A model generated the notes under the pieces. It did no database searches and was not told where the DNA came from. It was given only the letters and a program-made list of their open reading frames with translations. The translations under genes were made by a program, and so were the position numbers. Below, one piece after another: positions 24,892 to 33,191 of a stretch of 40,144 bases of DNA. Origin of the DNA: Roseivivax isoporae LMG 25204 (GTDB lineage: Bacteria > Pseudomonadota > Alphaproteobacteria > Rhodobacterales > Rhodobacteraceae); contig NZ_JAME01000037.1 in assembly GCF_000521865.1 (NCBI RefSeq), positions 1 to 40,144 of the forward strand, given 5' to 3'. Each line of letters begins with the position of its first letter. Position 1 is the stretch's first letter.

Positions 24892-25016
24892 GCCTGCTCC
24901 CGTTCCGTCCTGCTGCCGGGGACCGGCGGTCCCCGCGCCCCACTACCGCATGACGGGAAAAGATGACATGCAATGCAACTTTTGAGGATTTCCGCCGTGA
25001 CGTTGCGGCGCCGGGC
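24892..25016. promoter_or_regulatory. Promoter region of the RTX GH16 gene
   Basis: The 125-bp gap contains ATGCAACTT (24973-24981) followed 15 nt later by GTGACG. This pairing is nearly the same as at 11453 upstream of exoP, and both lie upstream of a leftward gene. It is otherwise AT-richer than its surroundings; no gene is seen. Confidence 0.4.
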
Positions 25017-26270
25017 TCAGGCGAGGGCGCGCAGGTCCTCGTCGCTGCTCACGAAGAAGGCGGTGAGCAGCACGATCATCAGCTCGTGCCCGCGATAGAG
25101 CGAGGTGCCGACGAGCGAGGCCACCACGCAGCCCACGAGCAGCACGAGCGCGCCCGCCGCCCCGGCCGAGCCGGAGGCGGCGTGCAGCCGCAGGAGGCGC
25201 CGCGCGGTCGCGAGGATCAGCGCCATCATGGCGAGGAGCGCGGGCCAGCCCGCCGCCACGAGGATCTCGAGCACGAAGTTGTGGAAGGACCGGCTGGTGG
25301 TGGCGCCCGCGTGCTGGGTGGCGATGCGCTCGTTCAGGAAGGCGCCGGATTCCCAGAAGGCGCCGTAGCCCACGCCGAGGAAGGGATGCCCCGCGCTGAC
25401 CTCTCCGGCGATCTCCCAGAGATAGGTGCGCCCGGTCAGCGTCGCGGACTTGCCCACCGCGTCGAGCACCGCCTCGACAGGGTCGATGCCGAGGATGGCG
25501 AGCAGGACCGGGCCCACCGCCAGCGCGATCACGCCGCCGCCGAGCGCCGCGAGCGCGGCGACCGGCGGCACCCGGCGGACGCACAACAGGAACAGGAGCC
25601 CCGCCAGGACCGGCGTCAGCAGCACCGCCGTCATCGCCTGCGACAAGGCCAGCACCACGACCGACGCCGCCATCGCCGGCACGAGCAGGAACCGGACGAG
25701 CCGCCCCGCCTCGGCCGGGCGCATGAGCCAGATCGCCATGATCGCGACGATGGCGAAGGTCGCCCGCAGCCCCAGCATGTTCTTGTGCGAGAAGAGGCCC
25801 GCGAGCCCCCCGGCCCGGGTGTAGACCGGCCAGGGGAACGCCCCGGTCGCCCAGTGCAGCATCGACAGGATGACCGCCCCCGACAGGACCACCGCCAGGA
25901 CCTTGAGCAGCGCGTTCAGCGAGTAGCGCCAGCCGAGATAGGTGCCGATCGCCATGGTCATGCCGAGCTGCAGGCCCGAGACCACCGTCTCGCCCCGGTC
26001 GTAGGACCACAGGACCGAGGCGAGGCAGGCCAGCGGATAGGCCAGGACCAGCCGGTTGCGGCCTACCACCGCCAGGAAATAGGGCCAGGTCAGCACCATC
26101 CGCAAAAGCGCCAGCCCGTAGCACATGAGCCAGACCAGGGACTGCACCGGCCCGAGCTGCACCAGCATGTCCGAGCTGACCGCGATCACCACGTAGAGGA
26201 GGCCCGCGTCGACGAGCGTCCAGAGGTCGATCCGGGCGCGGTCCTCGGGGACGGCGGCGAAGGCGGTCAT
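25017..26270 (-). CDS. Wzy/ExoQ-like O-antigen ligase family polymerase
   Basis: 417 residues with about ten hydrophobic membrane segments. The diagnostic RAGGLAGLFSHKNMLGLR (around residue 160-175) matches the F-x-H-K-N-x-L-G motif of the WaaL/Wzy/ExoQ superfamily. The large periplasmic loop contains LTGRTYLWEIA and HPFLGVGYGAFWE, which are also family motifs. ExoQ polymerises succinoglycan repeat units at the periplasmic side, and with Wzx, ExoP and ExoF present this protein completes a Wzy-dependent pathway. Its start ATG is 2 bp from the acyltransferase stop, so the two are one operon. Confidence 0.83.
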   Translation of the reverse strand: MTAFAAVPEDRARIDLWTLVDAGLLYVVIAVSSDMLVQLGPVQSLVWLMCYGLALLRMVLTWPYFLAVVGRNRLVLAYPLACLASVLWSYDRGETVVSGLQLGMTMAIGTYLGWRYSLNALLKVLAVVLSGAVILSMLHWATGAFPWPVYTRAGGLAGLFSHKNMLGLRATFAIVAIMAIWLMRPAEAGRLVRFLLVPAMAASVVVLALSQAMTAVLLTPVLAGLLFLLCVRRVPPVAALAALGGGVIALAVGPVLLAILGIDPVEAVLDAVGKSATLTGRTYLWEIAGEVSAGHPFLGVGYGAFWESGAFLNERIATQHAGATTSRSFHNFVLEILVAAGWPALLAMMALILATARRLLRLHAASGSAGAAGALVLLVGCVVASLVGTSLYRGHELMIVLLTAFFVSSDEDLRALA

Positions 26271-26272
26271 GG

Positions 26273-27340
26273 TCAGCGCGCCTCGCGCGGGGCGGCGGCG
26301 GCGGGCGCGCCCTGCCGCCCGAGCACGAGCCCGTTCAGGCGGCGCTGCAGCGGCCGCTCCACGTAGTGGAAGATTGCGAGCCCCATCCAGATCACCAGCG
26401 CCATGGTCAGGACCACGAAGAGCGCCGCGCCCGGGGCCGAATGCAGCTGCGGCAGCCGCTGCCAGACCTCCGCCGCCGGCACCACCAGCAGCAGGTGGAA
26501 GAGGTAGATGGCGTAGCTCGCGTCGCCCAGCCGCTCGAGCCGGGGCAGCCGCGGGATAAGCGTCCCGAGCCCGAGCGTGCCCGACACGATCAGCACCCCC
26601 GCCGTGCCCCAGACGAGCGTGCGCTGCGCGTGGTCGTCCGGGTCGACGCCGCGGCCGAAGAGCAGGAGCACCGCGATCCCCGCCGCGAGGACGGCGGCGT
26701 TGCGCGCGATCCCCCCCGGCGCGCGCAGCCAGAGCGCCGCGACGAGGCAGCCGCCCAGGAACTCGAGAAGGAGCGGGCTCGTGTAGGTCGCGGCGATCGC
26801 GGCCCGCGGCGCCAGGAGCGCGCCGAGGACCACGAGCGTCCCGAGGAGGCCCACGAGCGCCATGAGCCTGTGGCGCGCCGGCACGAACAGGCAGGCGGCG
26901 AAGGCGAGGTAGAAGAACATCTCGTAGTTGAGTGTCCAGCCCGGCACGAGCACCGGCCAGACCTGGTCCCCGAAGGTCGGCGAGTAATGCGGCACGAAGG
27001 CCAGTGAGGCGGCCACGTGGCCCGCCGTGACGGTGATCCAGTCGTAGCCCGCCGCGGTCACGAGGCCGAGCCAGGCCAGCGTCGCGATCCAGTAGGGCGG
27101 CGCCACGCGGAAGGCCCGCCGCAGCAGGAACGGCCCCGGCGCCGGCTGGGTGTAGTGGCCGATGCTCCACATGATGAAGCCGCTGATGACGAAGAACAGG
27201 TCGACCCCGGCATTGCCGAGCGGCAGCCACAGGACCGCGCCCTCGGGCAGGCTCTCGGCCGCGCGCTTGCCGGTGTGCAGCGCCACCACGGCCAGCGCCG
27301 CAAGCGCGCGCAGGTACTGGATGGCGTGGATGCGGTTCAT
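26273..27340 (-). CDS. Acyltransferase 3 family protein (ExoZ-like)
   Basis: 355 residues, about ten membrane helices. The N-terminal IQYLRALAALAVVALHTG has the RxxA and catalytic His of acyltransferase 3 enzymes. DLFFVISGFIMW follows, and the protein ends with the usual FHYVERPLQRRL. It would move an acyl group, typically acetyl, onto the EPS precursor at the membrane, as ExoZ does for succinoglycan. It is the first gene of a two-gene leftward operon with the Wzy-like polymerase. The ribosome site before the ATG at 27340 is weak. The reading frame stays open upstream, but that stretch does not resemble protein. Confidence 0.85.
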   Translation of the reverse strand: MNRIHAIQYLRALAALAVVALHTGKRAAESLPEGAVLWLPLGNAGVDLFFVISGFIMWSIGHYTQPAPGPFLLRRAFRVAPPYWIATLAWLGLVTAAGYDWITVTAGHVAASLAFVPHYSPTFGDQVWPVLVPGWTLNYEMFFYLAFAACLFVPARHRLMALVGLLGTLVVLGALLAPRAAIAATYTSPLLLEFLGGCLVAALWLRAPGGIARNAAVLAAGIAVLLLFGRGVDPDDHAQRTLVWGTAGVLIVSGTLGLGTLIPRLPRLERLGDASYAIYLFHLLLVVPAAEVWQRLPQLHSAPGAALFVVLTMALVIWMGLAIFHYVERPLQRRLNGLVLGRQGAPAAAAPREAR

Positions 27341-27688
27341 GCGGAGCGGCGTCCCGCAGACCCGGGGGGCCGGGGCGTCGGGCGCTGCGAGGGGCGCGGA
27401 AGGGCGGGCATCGGCACGGGCGGGCGTTCCGGGCGGTTGATCCGAGGACGGGTCCGGACGGGCCGTTCCCGCGCGCGGGCCCCAGGGCCCCGCGCCACGC
27501 CCCGGATACAAGATGCCCGCGGGATTGCCAAAACGTAAATCCGTGCCGCGGCGTGCCGCATGCGCGGGCAGCACGCGATAAAGTTCGCGCGACGCTCCGC
27601 CGCCGCCATTTGCAGCGCTCCCGCCACGCCTCTACCGTCGGTTGCGCGGGCCCCGCAGCCGAATCGCCCCTCTCCAGAAAGGTCCCTC
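27341..27688. promoter_or_regulatory. 348-bp divergent promoter region, acyltransferase/GH16
   Basis: No gene is seen. It contains CCCGCGGGATTGCC (27516-27529), a looser copy of the element found in the exoP and exoF divergent gaps, then an AT-richer stretch AAAACGTAAATCC. The two leftward and rightward operons must be driven from here. Confidence 0.4.
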
Positions 27689-29716
27689 ATGCGGCTTTCC
27701 GTGTTCCTGCCGTTCCTCGCGCTCGCCTCGGCGCTCGCCGCAGGCCCCGTCCCGGCCGCGTCCGGGTCCGCGGGACCCGACCTCGCGGGCACGGTCCCGA
27801 TCCTCGAGGAGAGCTTCGAGGGCCCGCTCCGGCGCTATGACGGGGTCACCGGGCTCTGGTCCACGGGCGGGCGCACCGGGCGGCTCATGACCAATGCGAG
27901 CGAGGCGGTGTTCCTCGACCGGGGCATCCTCGGCCCCGAGGCCGACGCGCTCCTGCCCGACTTCCTCGCGGTGACGCCCGAGGGGCTGTCGCTGCGCAGC
28001 CTGCGCCTGCCCGAGGCGGTGCTGCCCGAGCTCCGCGCCTACATGGCGCGCACGGGCCAGGGCGATCGGGCGGACCGGATCCGCTACGGCACCGCGCGCA
28101 TCACCACCGCCGAGACCTGGTCGCAGGTCTACGGCTATTTCGAGATCGAGGCGCGGATGCCGCGCGGGCGCGGGCGCTGGCCCGCGTTCTGGCTGACCCT
28201 CGCCGGGCCCGGCTGGCCGCCCGAGATCGACGTGGTCGAGGCCTATGGCGACGGGCTCGACCTGCCCACGCCCAAGGACGGCACCTTCAACACCGCGGTG
28301 TTCTTCGACGCGCTCGACGCGGAGGGCGAGCCGACCCATGCCACCGACATCGACAATCCCTTCGCCACCACCGAGGAGGGGCGCGAGCCCAAGGTGAAGA
28401 TGCGCGGCTCCCGCGAGATCCGCAATTTCCACCACCTCGTGGACGCGGCCGCCCTCGGCGCGGACATCTACGCCGATTTCCACGTCTACGCGGCGCTCTG
28501 GACGCCCGAGCACGTGATTTTCTACTTCGGGCCCGACCGCGACAACCTGCGCGAGATCTACCGCACGCCCACCCCCGAGGACGTGCACGACCCGATGTTC
28601 GTGATCGCGAACGACCAGTTCACCGCCCGCGGCGGCATCTTCCGCCCGCGCCCCGCGGCGCTCGACCGGGTGCTGACACCCGAGAACGACTTCCTGATCC
28701 GCCGCATCACCGTGCGCGCGCTCAGGCCCGGCCTGACCCTCGACATGGGCGCGGGCGACGATCCCTTCGACGCGCGCGACAGCGTGATCCTCGGCACGCC
28801 GGGCGACGACGTGATCGTGCCGGGGGCGGGTTTCGACATCGTGCGGACGGGCGGCGGCGCCGACGAGATCCGGCTCTCGCGCGGGCGCGCGCAGAAGATC
28901 CTCGAGGGCTTCGACGCGGACGACGTGGTCGAGCTCGAGGGCTATCCCTTCGCGGACGAAGCCGACGCGCTGCGCCGGCTGACCCAGGTCGGGGACGACG
29001 TGTGGCTCTCTGCCGGCGCCGATCCCGACTGGCCGCACACGGTCGTCTTCCGCGACGCGCAGGTGGCCGATTTCCACGCCGGGCAGTTCCGCGTGCGCTG
29101 GTCGGTCGGGCCCGACATCTGGGCGAGCCGCGCCGACCTGCCCTCCCGCCCGACGCTCGACGAGGACGGCGACGGCGTGCTGACCGGCACGCCGCCCGCC
29201 GCCTGGCTCAACGACAAGGGCCGGCCGGTGCGCATGGTCGGCACCGAGGGCCCCGACCGCTTCATGATCGCGCACACGGCGAGCGCCATCGAGACCCCCG
29301 CCGGCACCGGGCTCGACACGGTGATCTCCTGGATCCCCTACACGCTGCCCGAGGGGATCCGGCACGGCGTCGTGCGCGGCGCGGGCGCGGTGCTGCAGGG
29401 CGGCCCCGGCGACGACCGGCTCGAGGCCGAGGGCCGCGGCGTGACGCTTGCGGGGGGGCCGGGCGACGACCTGCTCGTGGTGACCGACCGCGCCGAGACC
29501 GTGACGATCCGGATCGGGCCGGGCGACGGCCACGACCGGCTGCGCGGCTTCCGCGACGGCGTGACGCTCGCGCCCGCGCCCGTGCTGCGGCTCGAGGGTC
29601 CGCCGCGGGTCGAGCCGGGCCCTGGCGGCGCGCTCGTGCACCTGGCGCCGGACCAGAGCCTGCTGATCGAGGGGCTCGACGCCGCGGCGGCGCGGCGCGC
29701 GCTCGGCCTGCCCTGA
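27689..29716 (+). CDS. Second GH16 glycoside hydrolase, Sec-exported, with degenerate RTX-like tail
   Basis: 675 residues. A Sec signal peptide covers about 1-25 (AAGPVPAAS). The GH16 domain spans about 40-350, with active-site EIDVVE (Glu179, Asp181, Glu184) inside GWPPEIDVVEAYGDG, and YGYFEIEARMPRGRGRWPAFWL before it. A ~50-residue insertion follows the active site (THATDIDNPFATTEEG...), absent from the other GH16 in this locus. The C-terminal part has only scattered RTX-like GGPGDD motifs (for example around 570-605). Secretion and probably substrate site therefore differ from the RTX enzyme at 22108-24891. It may play an ExoK-like role in trimming EPS. AAAGG precedes the ATG. Confidence 0.83.
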   Translation: MRLSVFLPFLALASALAAGPVPAASGSAGPDLAGTVPILEESFEGPLRRYDGVTGLWSTGGRTGRLMTNASEAVFLDRGILGPEADALLPDFLAVTPEGLSLRSLRLPEAVLPELRAYMARTGQGDRADRIRYGTARITTAETWSQVYGYFEIEARMPRGRGRWPAFWLTLAGPGWPPEIDVVEAYGDGLDLPTPKDGTFNTAVFFDALDAEGEPTHATDIDNPFATTEEGREPKVKMRGSREIRNFHHLVDAAALGADIYADFHVYAALWTPEHVIFYFGPDRDNLREIYRTPTPEDVHDPMFVIANDQFTARGGIFRPRPAALDRVLTPENDFLIRRITVRALRPGLTLDMGAGDDPFDARDSVILGTPGDDVIVPGAGFDIVRTGGGADEIRLSRGRAQKILEGFDADDVVELEGYPFADEADALRRLTQVGDDVWLSAGADPDWPHTVVFRDAQVADFHAGQFRVRWSVGPDIWASRADLPSRPTLDEDGDGVLTGTPPAAWLNDKGRPVRMVGTEGPDRFMIAHTASAIETPAGTGLDTVISWIPYTLPEGIRHGVVRGAGAVLQGGPGDDRLEAEGRGVTLAGGPGDDLLVVTDRAETVTIRIGPGDGHDRLRGFRDGVTLAPAPVLRLEGPPRVEPGPGGALVHLAPDQSLLIEGLDAAAARRALGLP

Positions 29717-29822
29717 TGGCGGCGGTTGCCGGACAAAAGGGGCGCGCGCGGCCCCTTGCCTCGCGGCCGGTTTCGGGGAAGGTGCGGCGCAGGCGCGCCA
29801 CCAGACGGGAAGCGGACCTCGG

Positions 29823-31799
29823 ATGAAGTATCGCAGCGAGATTGACGGCCTGCGGACGGTCGCGGTCGTGCCGGTCGTGCTCTTCCATGCCGGGCTCGGG
29901 CTCTTTTCCGGCGGCTTCGTCGGCGTCGACGTCTTCTTCGTGATCAGCGGCTTCCTGATCACCACGATCCTGCTCGGCGACCTCGAGGCCGGGCGCTTCA
30001 GCATCCTGACCTTCTACGAGCGCCGCGCCCGGCGCATCCTGCCCGCGCTCTTCGTGGTGCTGCTGATCTGCCTGCCCTTCGCCTGGGCGTGGATGCTGCC
30101 GTCGATCTTCGAGGAATTCGCCCGCAGCCTGATCGCCGTGGCGCTGTTCTTCTCGAACGTGCTGTTCTGGCGCGAAAGCGGCTACTTCGCCCCCGCCGCC
30201 GAGGAGAAGCCGCTCCTGCACACCTGGAGCCTCGCGGTCGAGGAACAGTACTACCTGATCTTCCCGCTCCTGCTCTGGGCGCTCTGGCGCTGGCGGCGCG
30301 AGCGGCTGATGTGGGTGGTGGCGGCGCTCGCCGCGGCGAGCCTCGGGCTGAACCTCTGGGCGCAGCGCAACGACGCCATCAGCTCCGAGGCGGTGTTCTA
30401 CCTGACCCCGACCCGCGCCTGGGAGCTGCTCGTGGGCTCGCTCTGCGCCTTCCACGACCGCCCCGAGCGGCGGCGGGGCAGCGACGCGCTGGCCGGGCTC
30501 GGGATGGCGATGATCGTGCTGCCGATCTTCCTCTACGACGCCACCACGCCGTTTCCCGGCCTCTACGCCCTGCCCCCGGTCCTCGGCACGGCGCTCGTGC
30601 TGCTGTTCGCGCGGAGCGGCACCCGCGTGGCGCGGCTCCTGTCGGTCGGACCCGTCGTGGGGATCGGGCTCATCAGCTACAGCGTCTACCTCTGGCACCA
30701 GCCGCTCCTGGCCTTCGCCCGGCTGCGCAGCCCGGGCGAGCCGCCGCTCGGGCTGATGCTGGCGCTCGCCGCGGCGTCGCTGCTCCTCGGCTATCTGAGC
30801 TGGCGTTTCGTCGAGCAGCCGTTCCGCCGGGGCAAGCTTTCGCTGCTGCCGCGGCGGGGGCAGATCTTCGCCTTCAGCGGCGCGGGCATGGCCGCGGCCA
30901 TCGGCTTGGGCGCCATCGGCATCGCCGCCGACGGCTTCTCCGGCCGCATGCCGCCCGCCTTCTTCGAGCGCGAGGCGGTGCTTGCCGCCGCCGAGGCCGA
31001 GCGCTTCGAGGCGATCGGCCAGGGCACCTGCCACTACAACCGGATGGGGGAGCGCGCCCGGCTCGACGACTTCCTCGGCGCCTGGACCTGCGGGCCGGAG
31101 GGGCCGGGCCCGGTGCTCGCGCTCTACGGCGACAGCCACGCCGCCGACAAGGCCGCGGTGCTGCGCCTCGCCGGCATGGCGCCGCTGCAGATGACCGGGG
31201 CGGGCTGCCCGCTCCTGCCGGAGAGCGGCGGGCCGTCCTATTGCGACACCCTGCTCGCGGCCTTCGTCGAGACCGCCCGCGCCGCCGGCGCCGAGCGCGT
31301 GGTCCTCGCCAACCGCTTCGAGACGAACGAGCTCGCGCCCGCCTACCTGTCGCGGCTCGCCGATTTCTGGACCGAGGCCTTTGACGAGGTCTACCTGTTC
31401 TCGCCGATGCCGGAGTTTCCCGGCCTCAAGGAGGGCTTCCTCCTGGGCGGGCTGCCGGCGGTCGCCGCGCTGCATCCCGAGACTGCGGAGGGCACGGCCT
31501 TCGCCGACGCGGCCGCGCGCGCCGATCTGGGCAGGCTCGCGGTGCTGCCGACCGAGGTCTATTTCTGCGCGGACAGGCCCGGCTGCGGCGCGGTGGCCGG
31601 CGACGCGCTCCTGCTCCTCGACCCGACGCACCTCACCCGCGCGGGCGCGGCCCGCTTCGCCGAGGCCTTCCGCACCGCGGCCCCCTTCGGGACCGCGGAC
31701 GACCTCGCCGACTGCGCCCCCGATCCCTGTCCCGCCCTCCCGGTCCGGGAGGGACGGGCGGGAACCGGGAGCGCGGCTCCGCTCAGCCCATCGCGGTGA
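29823..31799 (+). CDS. OafA/YrhL-like acyltransferase with C-terminal SGNH domain
   Basis: 658 residues. The N-terminal acyltransferase 3 domain (about ten helices, 1-350) begins YRSEIDGLRTVAVVPVVLFHAG, with the catalytic His in FHAG, then GGFVGVDVFFVISGFLIT and LHTWSLAVEEQYYLIFP. An extra helix follows at about 355-375. The periplasmic SGNH domain has block I YGDSHA (Ser438) and block V DPTHLT (Asp600, His603). Such two-part enzymes O-acetylate polysaccharides. It lies 106 bp after the GH16 gene on the same strand. Its last 17 bases overlap the 3' end of the convergent CHRD-RTX gene. Confidence 0.9.
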   Translation: MKYRSEIDGLRTVAVVPVVLFHAGLGLFSGGFVGVDVFFVISGFLITTILLGDLEAGRFSILTFYERRARRILPALFVVLLICLPFAWAWMLPSIFEEFARSLIAVALFFSNVLFWRESGYFAPAAEEKPLLHTWSLAVEEQYYLIFPLLLWALWRWRRERLMWVVAALAAASLGLNLWAQRNDAISSEAVFYLTPTRAWELLVGSLCAFHDRPERRRGSDALAGLGMAMIVLPIFLYDATTPFPGLYALPPVLGTALVLLFARSGTRVARLLSVGPVVGIGLISYSVYLWHQPLLAFARLRSPGEPPLGLMLALAAASLLLGYLSWRFVEQPFRRGKLSLLPRRGQIFAFSGAGMAAAIGLGAIGIAADGFSGRMPPAFFEREAVLAAAEAERFEAIGQGTCHYNRMGERARLDDFLGAWTCGPEGPGPVLALYGDSHAADKAAVLRLAGMAPLQMTGAGCPLLPESGGPSYCDTLLAAFVETARAAGAERVVLANRFETNELAPAYLSRLADFWTEAFDEVYLFSPMPEFPGLKEGFLLGGLPAVAALHPETAEGTAFADAAARADLGRLAVLPTEVYFCADRPGCGAVAGDALLLLDPTHLTRAGAARFAEAFRTAAPFGTADDLADCAPDPCPALPVREGRAGTGSAAPLSPSR

Positions 31800-33099
31800 G
31801 TTCGATGATGCCGGCCTGGCCCGCGATCTGCAGGTTGATCTCGTCCTGCGCGGCGCCGTCGACCAGCGCCCAGAGCACCTGGCCCGAAGGCATGTGGGTG
31901 ATGAAGGCCTCCTCGACGCCCGCATCGCCCGAACCGGAATCGGCGTAGGTCAGGCGGAAGTCCCCGGCATTGGCGACCCCGCCATAGACCAGGAGATCGC
32001 CCTCGTCCCCGGCATAGTCGCCGATGAAGTCGGAGCCGTGCCCTTCGGCGCCCAGGTGGAAGAACTGGTCGGCGCCGGCCCCGCCCATGGCCTCGTCGAA
32101 GCCGTAGCCGCCGTTCAGCACGTCGTCGCCGTCACCGCCCAGGAGCGTGTCCGACAGCGCGTTGCCGGTCAGCGTGTCATTGCCCGACTGGCCGATGAGG
32201 CGGTCCGCGCCGGTGCCGCCGAAGATCATGTCGTCGCCCGCGCCGCCGATGACGACGTCGTTGCCGGCATCGCCCGAGAGCATGTCGTCGCCGTTCATGC
32301 CCATGAGCACGTCACCTTCGCCGCCGCCCGAGAGCGTGTCGTTGCCGCCCCCCCCGGAAACGGTGTCGTTGCCCGCGCCCGCGTCGAAGACGTCGTCCTC
32401 CGCGCCGAAGACGAAGCTGTCGCTTGCCTCCGCGCGCTGGTCCTCGAGCCGGTCGAGCGCCTCGTCGAGATCGATGGCCTCGATCTCTCCGGCCGCCGCG
32501 GGCAGGATCGGCACGTACCCGTCCTGCGTGCCGTCGACCTCGCCGTCACCGCCGCCGATATTGCCCGGCACGTCGAGCCCGTGCAGCACGATCTCGCGGA
32601 AGGTCAGCGGCAGAATGTCCTCGGCGGTGTACTCCGCGCCGGTCACGGGGCTGCCGAAGTTCGCATCGTTCCCGAGCTCGTAGGATTGCAGGAAGCTCAG
32701 CTGGCCGTTCATGTCGGCCATGGGATGGTTGCCCCCCTCGGGCGTCACGAGGCTGAGGAGCACGTCGCCGTAGGACGCGACGCCCTCGATCACCTCGACG
32801 ATGCCGTCGCCGTCGGCATCCTGCGCAAGGCCCGGGGTGACGGAATCGATCGGGTTGCCGTCATCGTCGAAGCGGCCATGGATGTGCTGGACATGGGTCT
32901 CGCCCGGCGTCAGGCCCTCGGCCAGGATCGACACGTTCAGGTAGCGGGAGCCGTCGGCCTCGGTGTTCAGCGAGAGGATCGCGTCACCGGTGACCCCCGA
33001 GGAGTTCAGCGCGGCGAGATCCACCGCCCAGAACCCGTCGACGTCGTCGCGGCCGAGAAAGGCCTCGAAGGATGCATAAGTCGGGTCGAGATGTGCCAT
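31783..33099 (-). CDS. CHRD-domain RTX calcium-binding protein
   Basis: 438 residues. An N-terminal CHRD-type domain (about 20-175) has the His-containing HVQHIHGRFDDDG and NHPMADMNGQL segments. An acidic linker follows, then about ten RTX nonapeptides (about 243-345, such as GGGGNDTLS and GGAGDDMIF) and a C-terminal region of the type I-secretion kind. There is no Sec signal. The ATG at 33099 is behind AGGAG, which lies inside a hairpin (33111-33134). CHRD domains occur in secreted bacterial proteins of unclear function, so I make no activity claim. It may be an extracellular matrix protein of the EPS layer. Confidence 0.82.
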   Translation of the reverse strand: MAHLDPTYASFEAFLGRDDVDGFWAVDLAALNSSGVTGDAILSLNTEADGSRYLNVSILAEGLTPGETHVQHIHGRFDDDGNPIDSVTPGLAQDADGDGIVEVIEGVASYGDVLLSLVTPEGGNHPMADMNGQLSFLQSYELGNDANFGSPVTGAEYTAEDILPLTFREIVLHGLDVPGNIGGGDGEVDGTQDGYVPILPAAAGEIEAIDLDEALDRLEDQRAEASDSFVFGAEDDVFDAGAGNDTVSGGGGNDTLSGGGEGDVLMGMNGDDMLSGDAGNDVVIGGAGDDMIFGGTGADRLIGQSGNDTLTGNALSDTLLGGDGDDVLNGGYGFDEAMGGAGADQFFHLGAEGHGSDFIGDYAGDEGDLLVYGGVANAGDFRLTYADSGSGDAGVEEAFITHMPSGQVLWALVDGAAQDEINLQIAGQAGIIELTAMG

Positions 33100-33110
33100 A
33101 AGTCCGGTTT

Positions 33111-33134
33111 CTCCTGTCTTCGGGACAACAGGAG
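33111..33134 (-). promoter_or_regulatory. Hairpin covering the ribosome binding site of the CHRD-RTX gene
   Basis: CTCCTGT (33111-33117) and ACAGGAG (33128-33134) form a 7-bp stem with a 10-nt loop. In the leftward mRNA the AGGAG that serves the start at 33099 is the 3' arm, so the stem would hide it. It could be a translational switch or a DNA operator. Confidence 0.5.
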
Positions 33135-33166
33135 CCACGGACGCGCCCCGACCCGAGTTTCAGGAA

Positions 33167-33185
33167 CCGCCCGCTTTCCGGGCGG
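33167..33185 (-). terminator. Hairpin downstream of rfbA
   Basis: CCGCCCG and CGGGCGG form a perfect 7-bp stem with loop CTTTC, 7 bp past the rfbA stop. It probably ends the rfb transcript. Confidence 0.5.
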
Positions 33186-33191
33186 CGCGGC

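Noticed and set aside
22462-24966. 834-codon rightward open frame opposite the GH16-RTX gene
   Set aside because: Repetitive valine/alanine/arginine-rich translation is the mirror of RTX repeats. No start signals or motifs.
29262-31925. 887-codon leftward open frame opposite the OafA-like gene
   Set aside because: Low-complexity composition without motifs; the rightward strand encodes a clear acyltransferase-SGNH protein.
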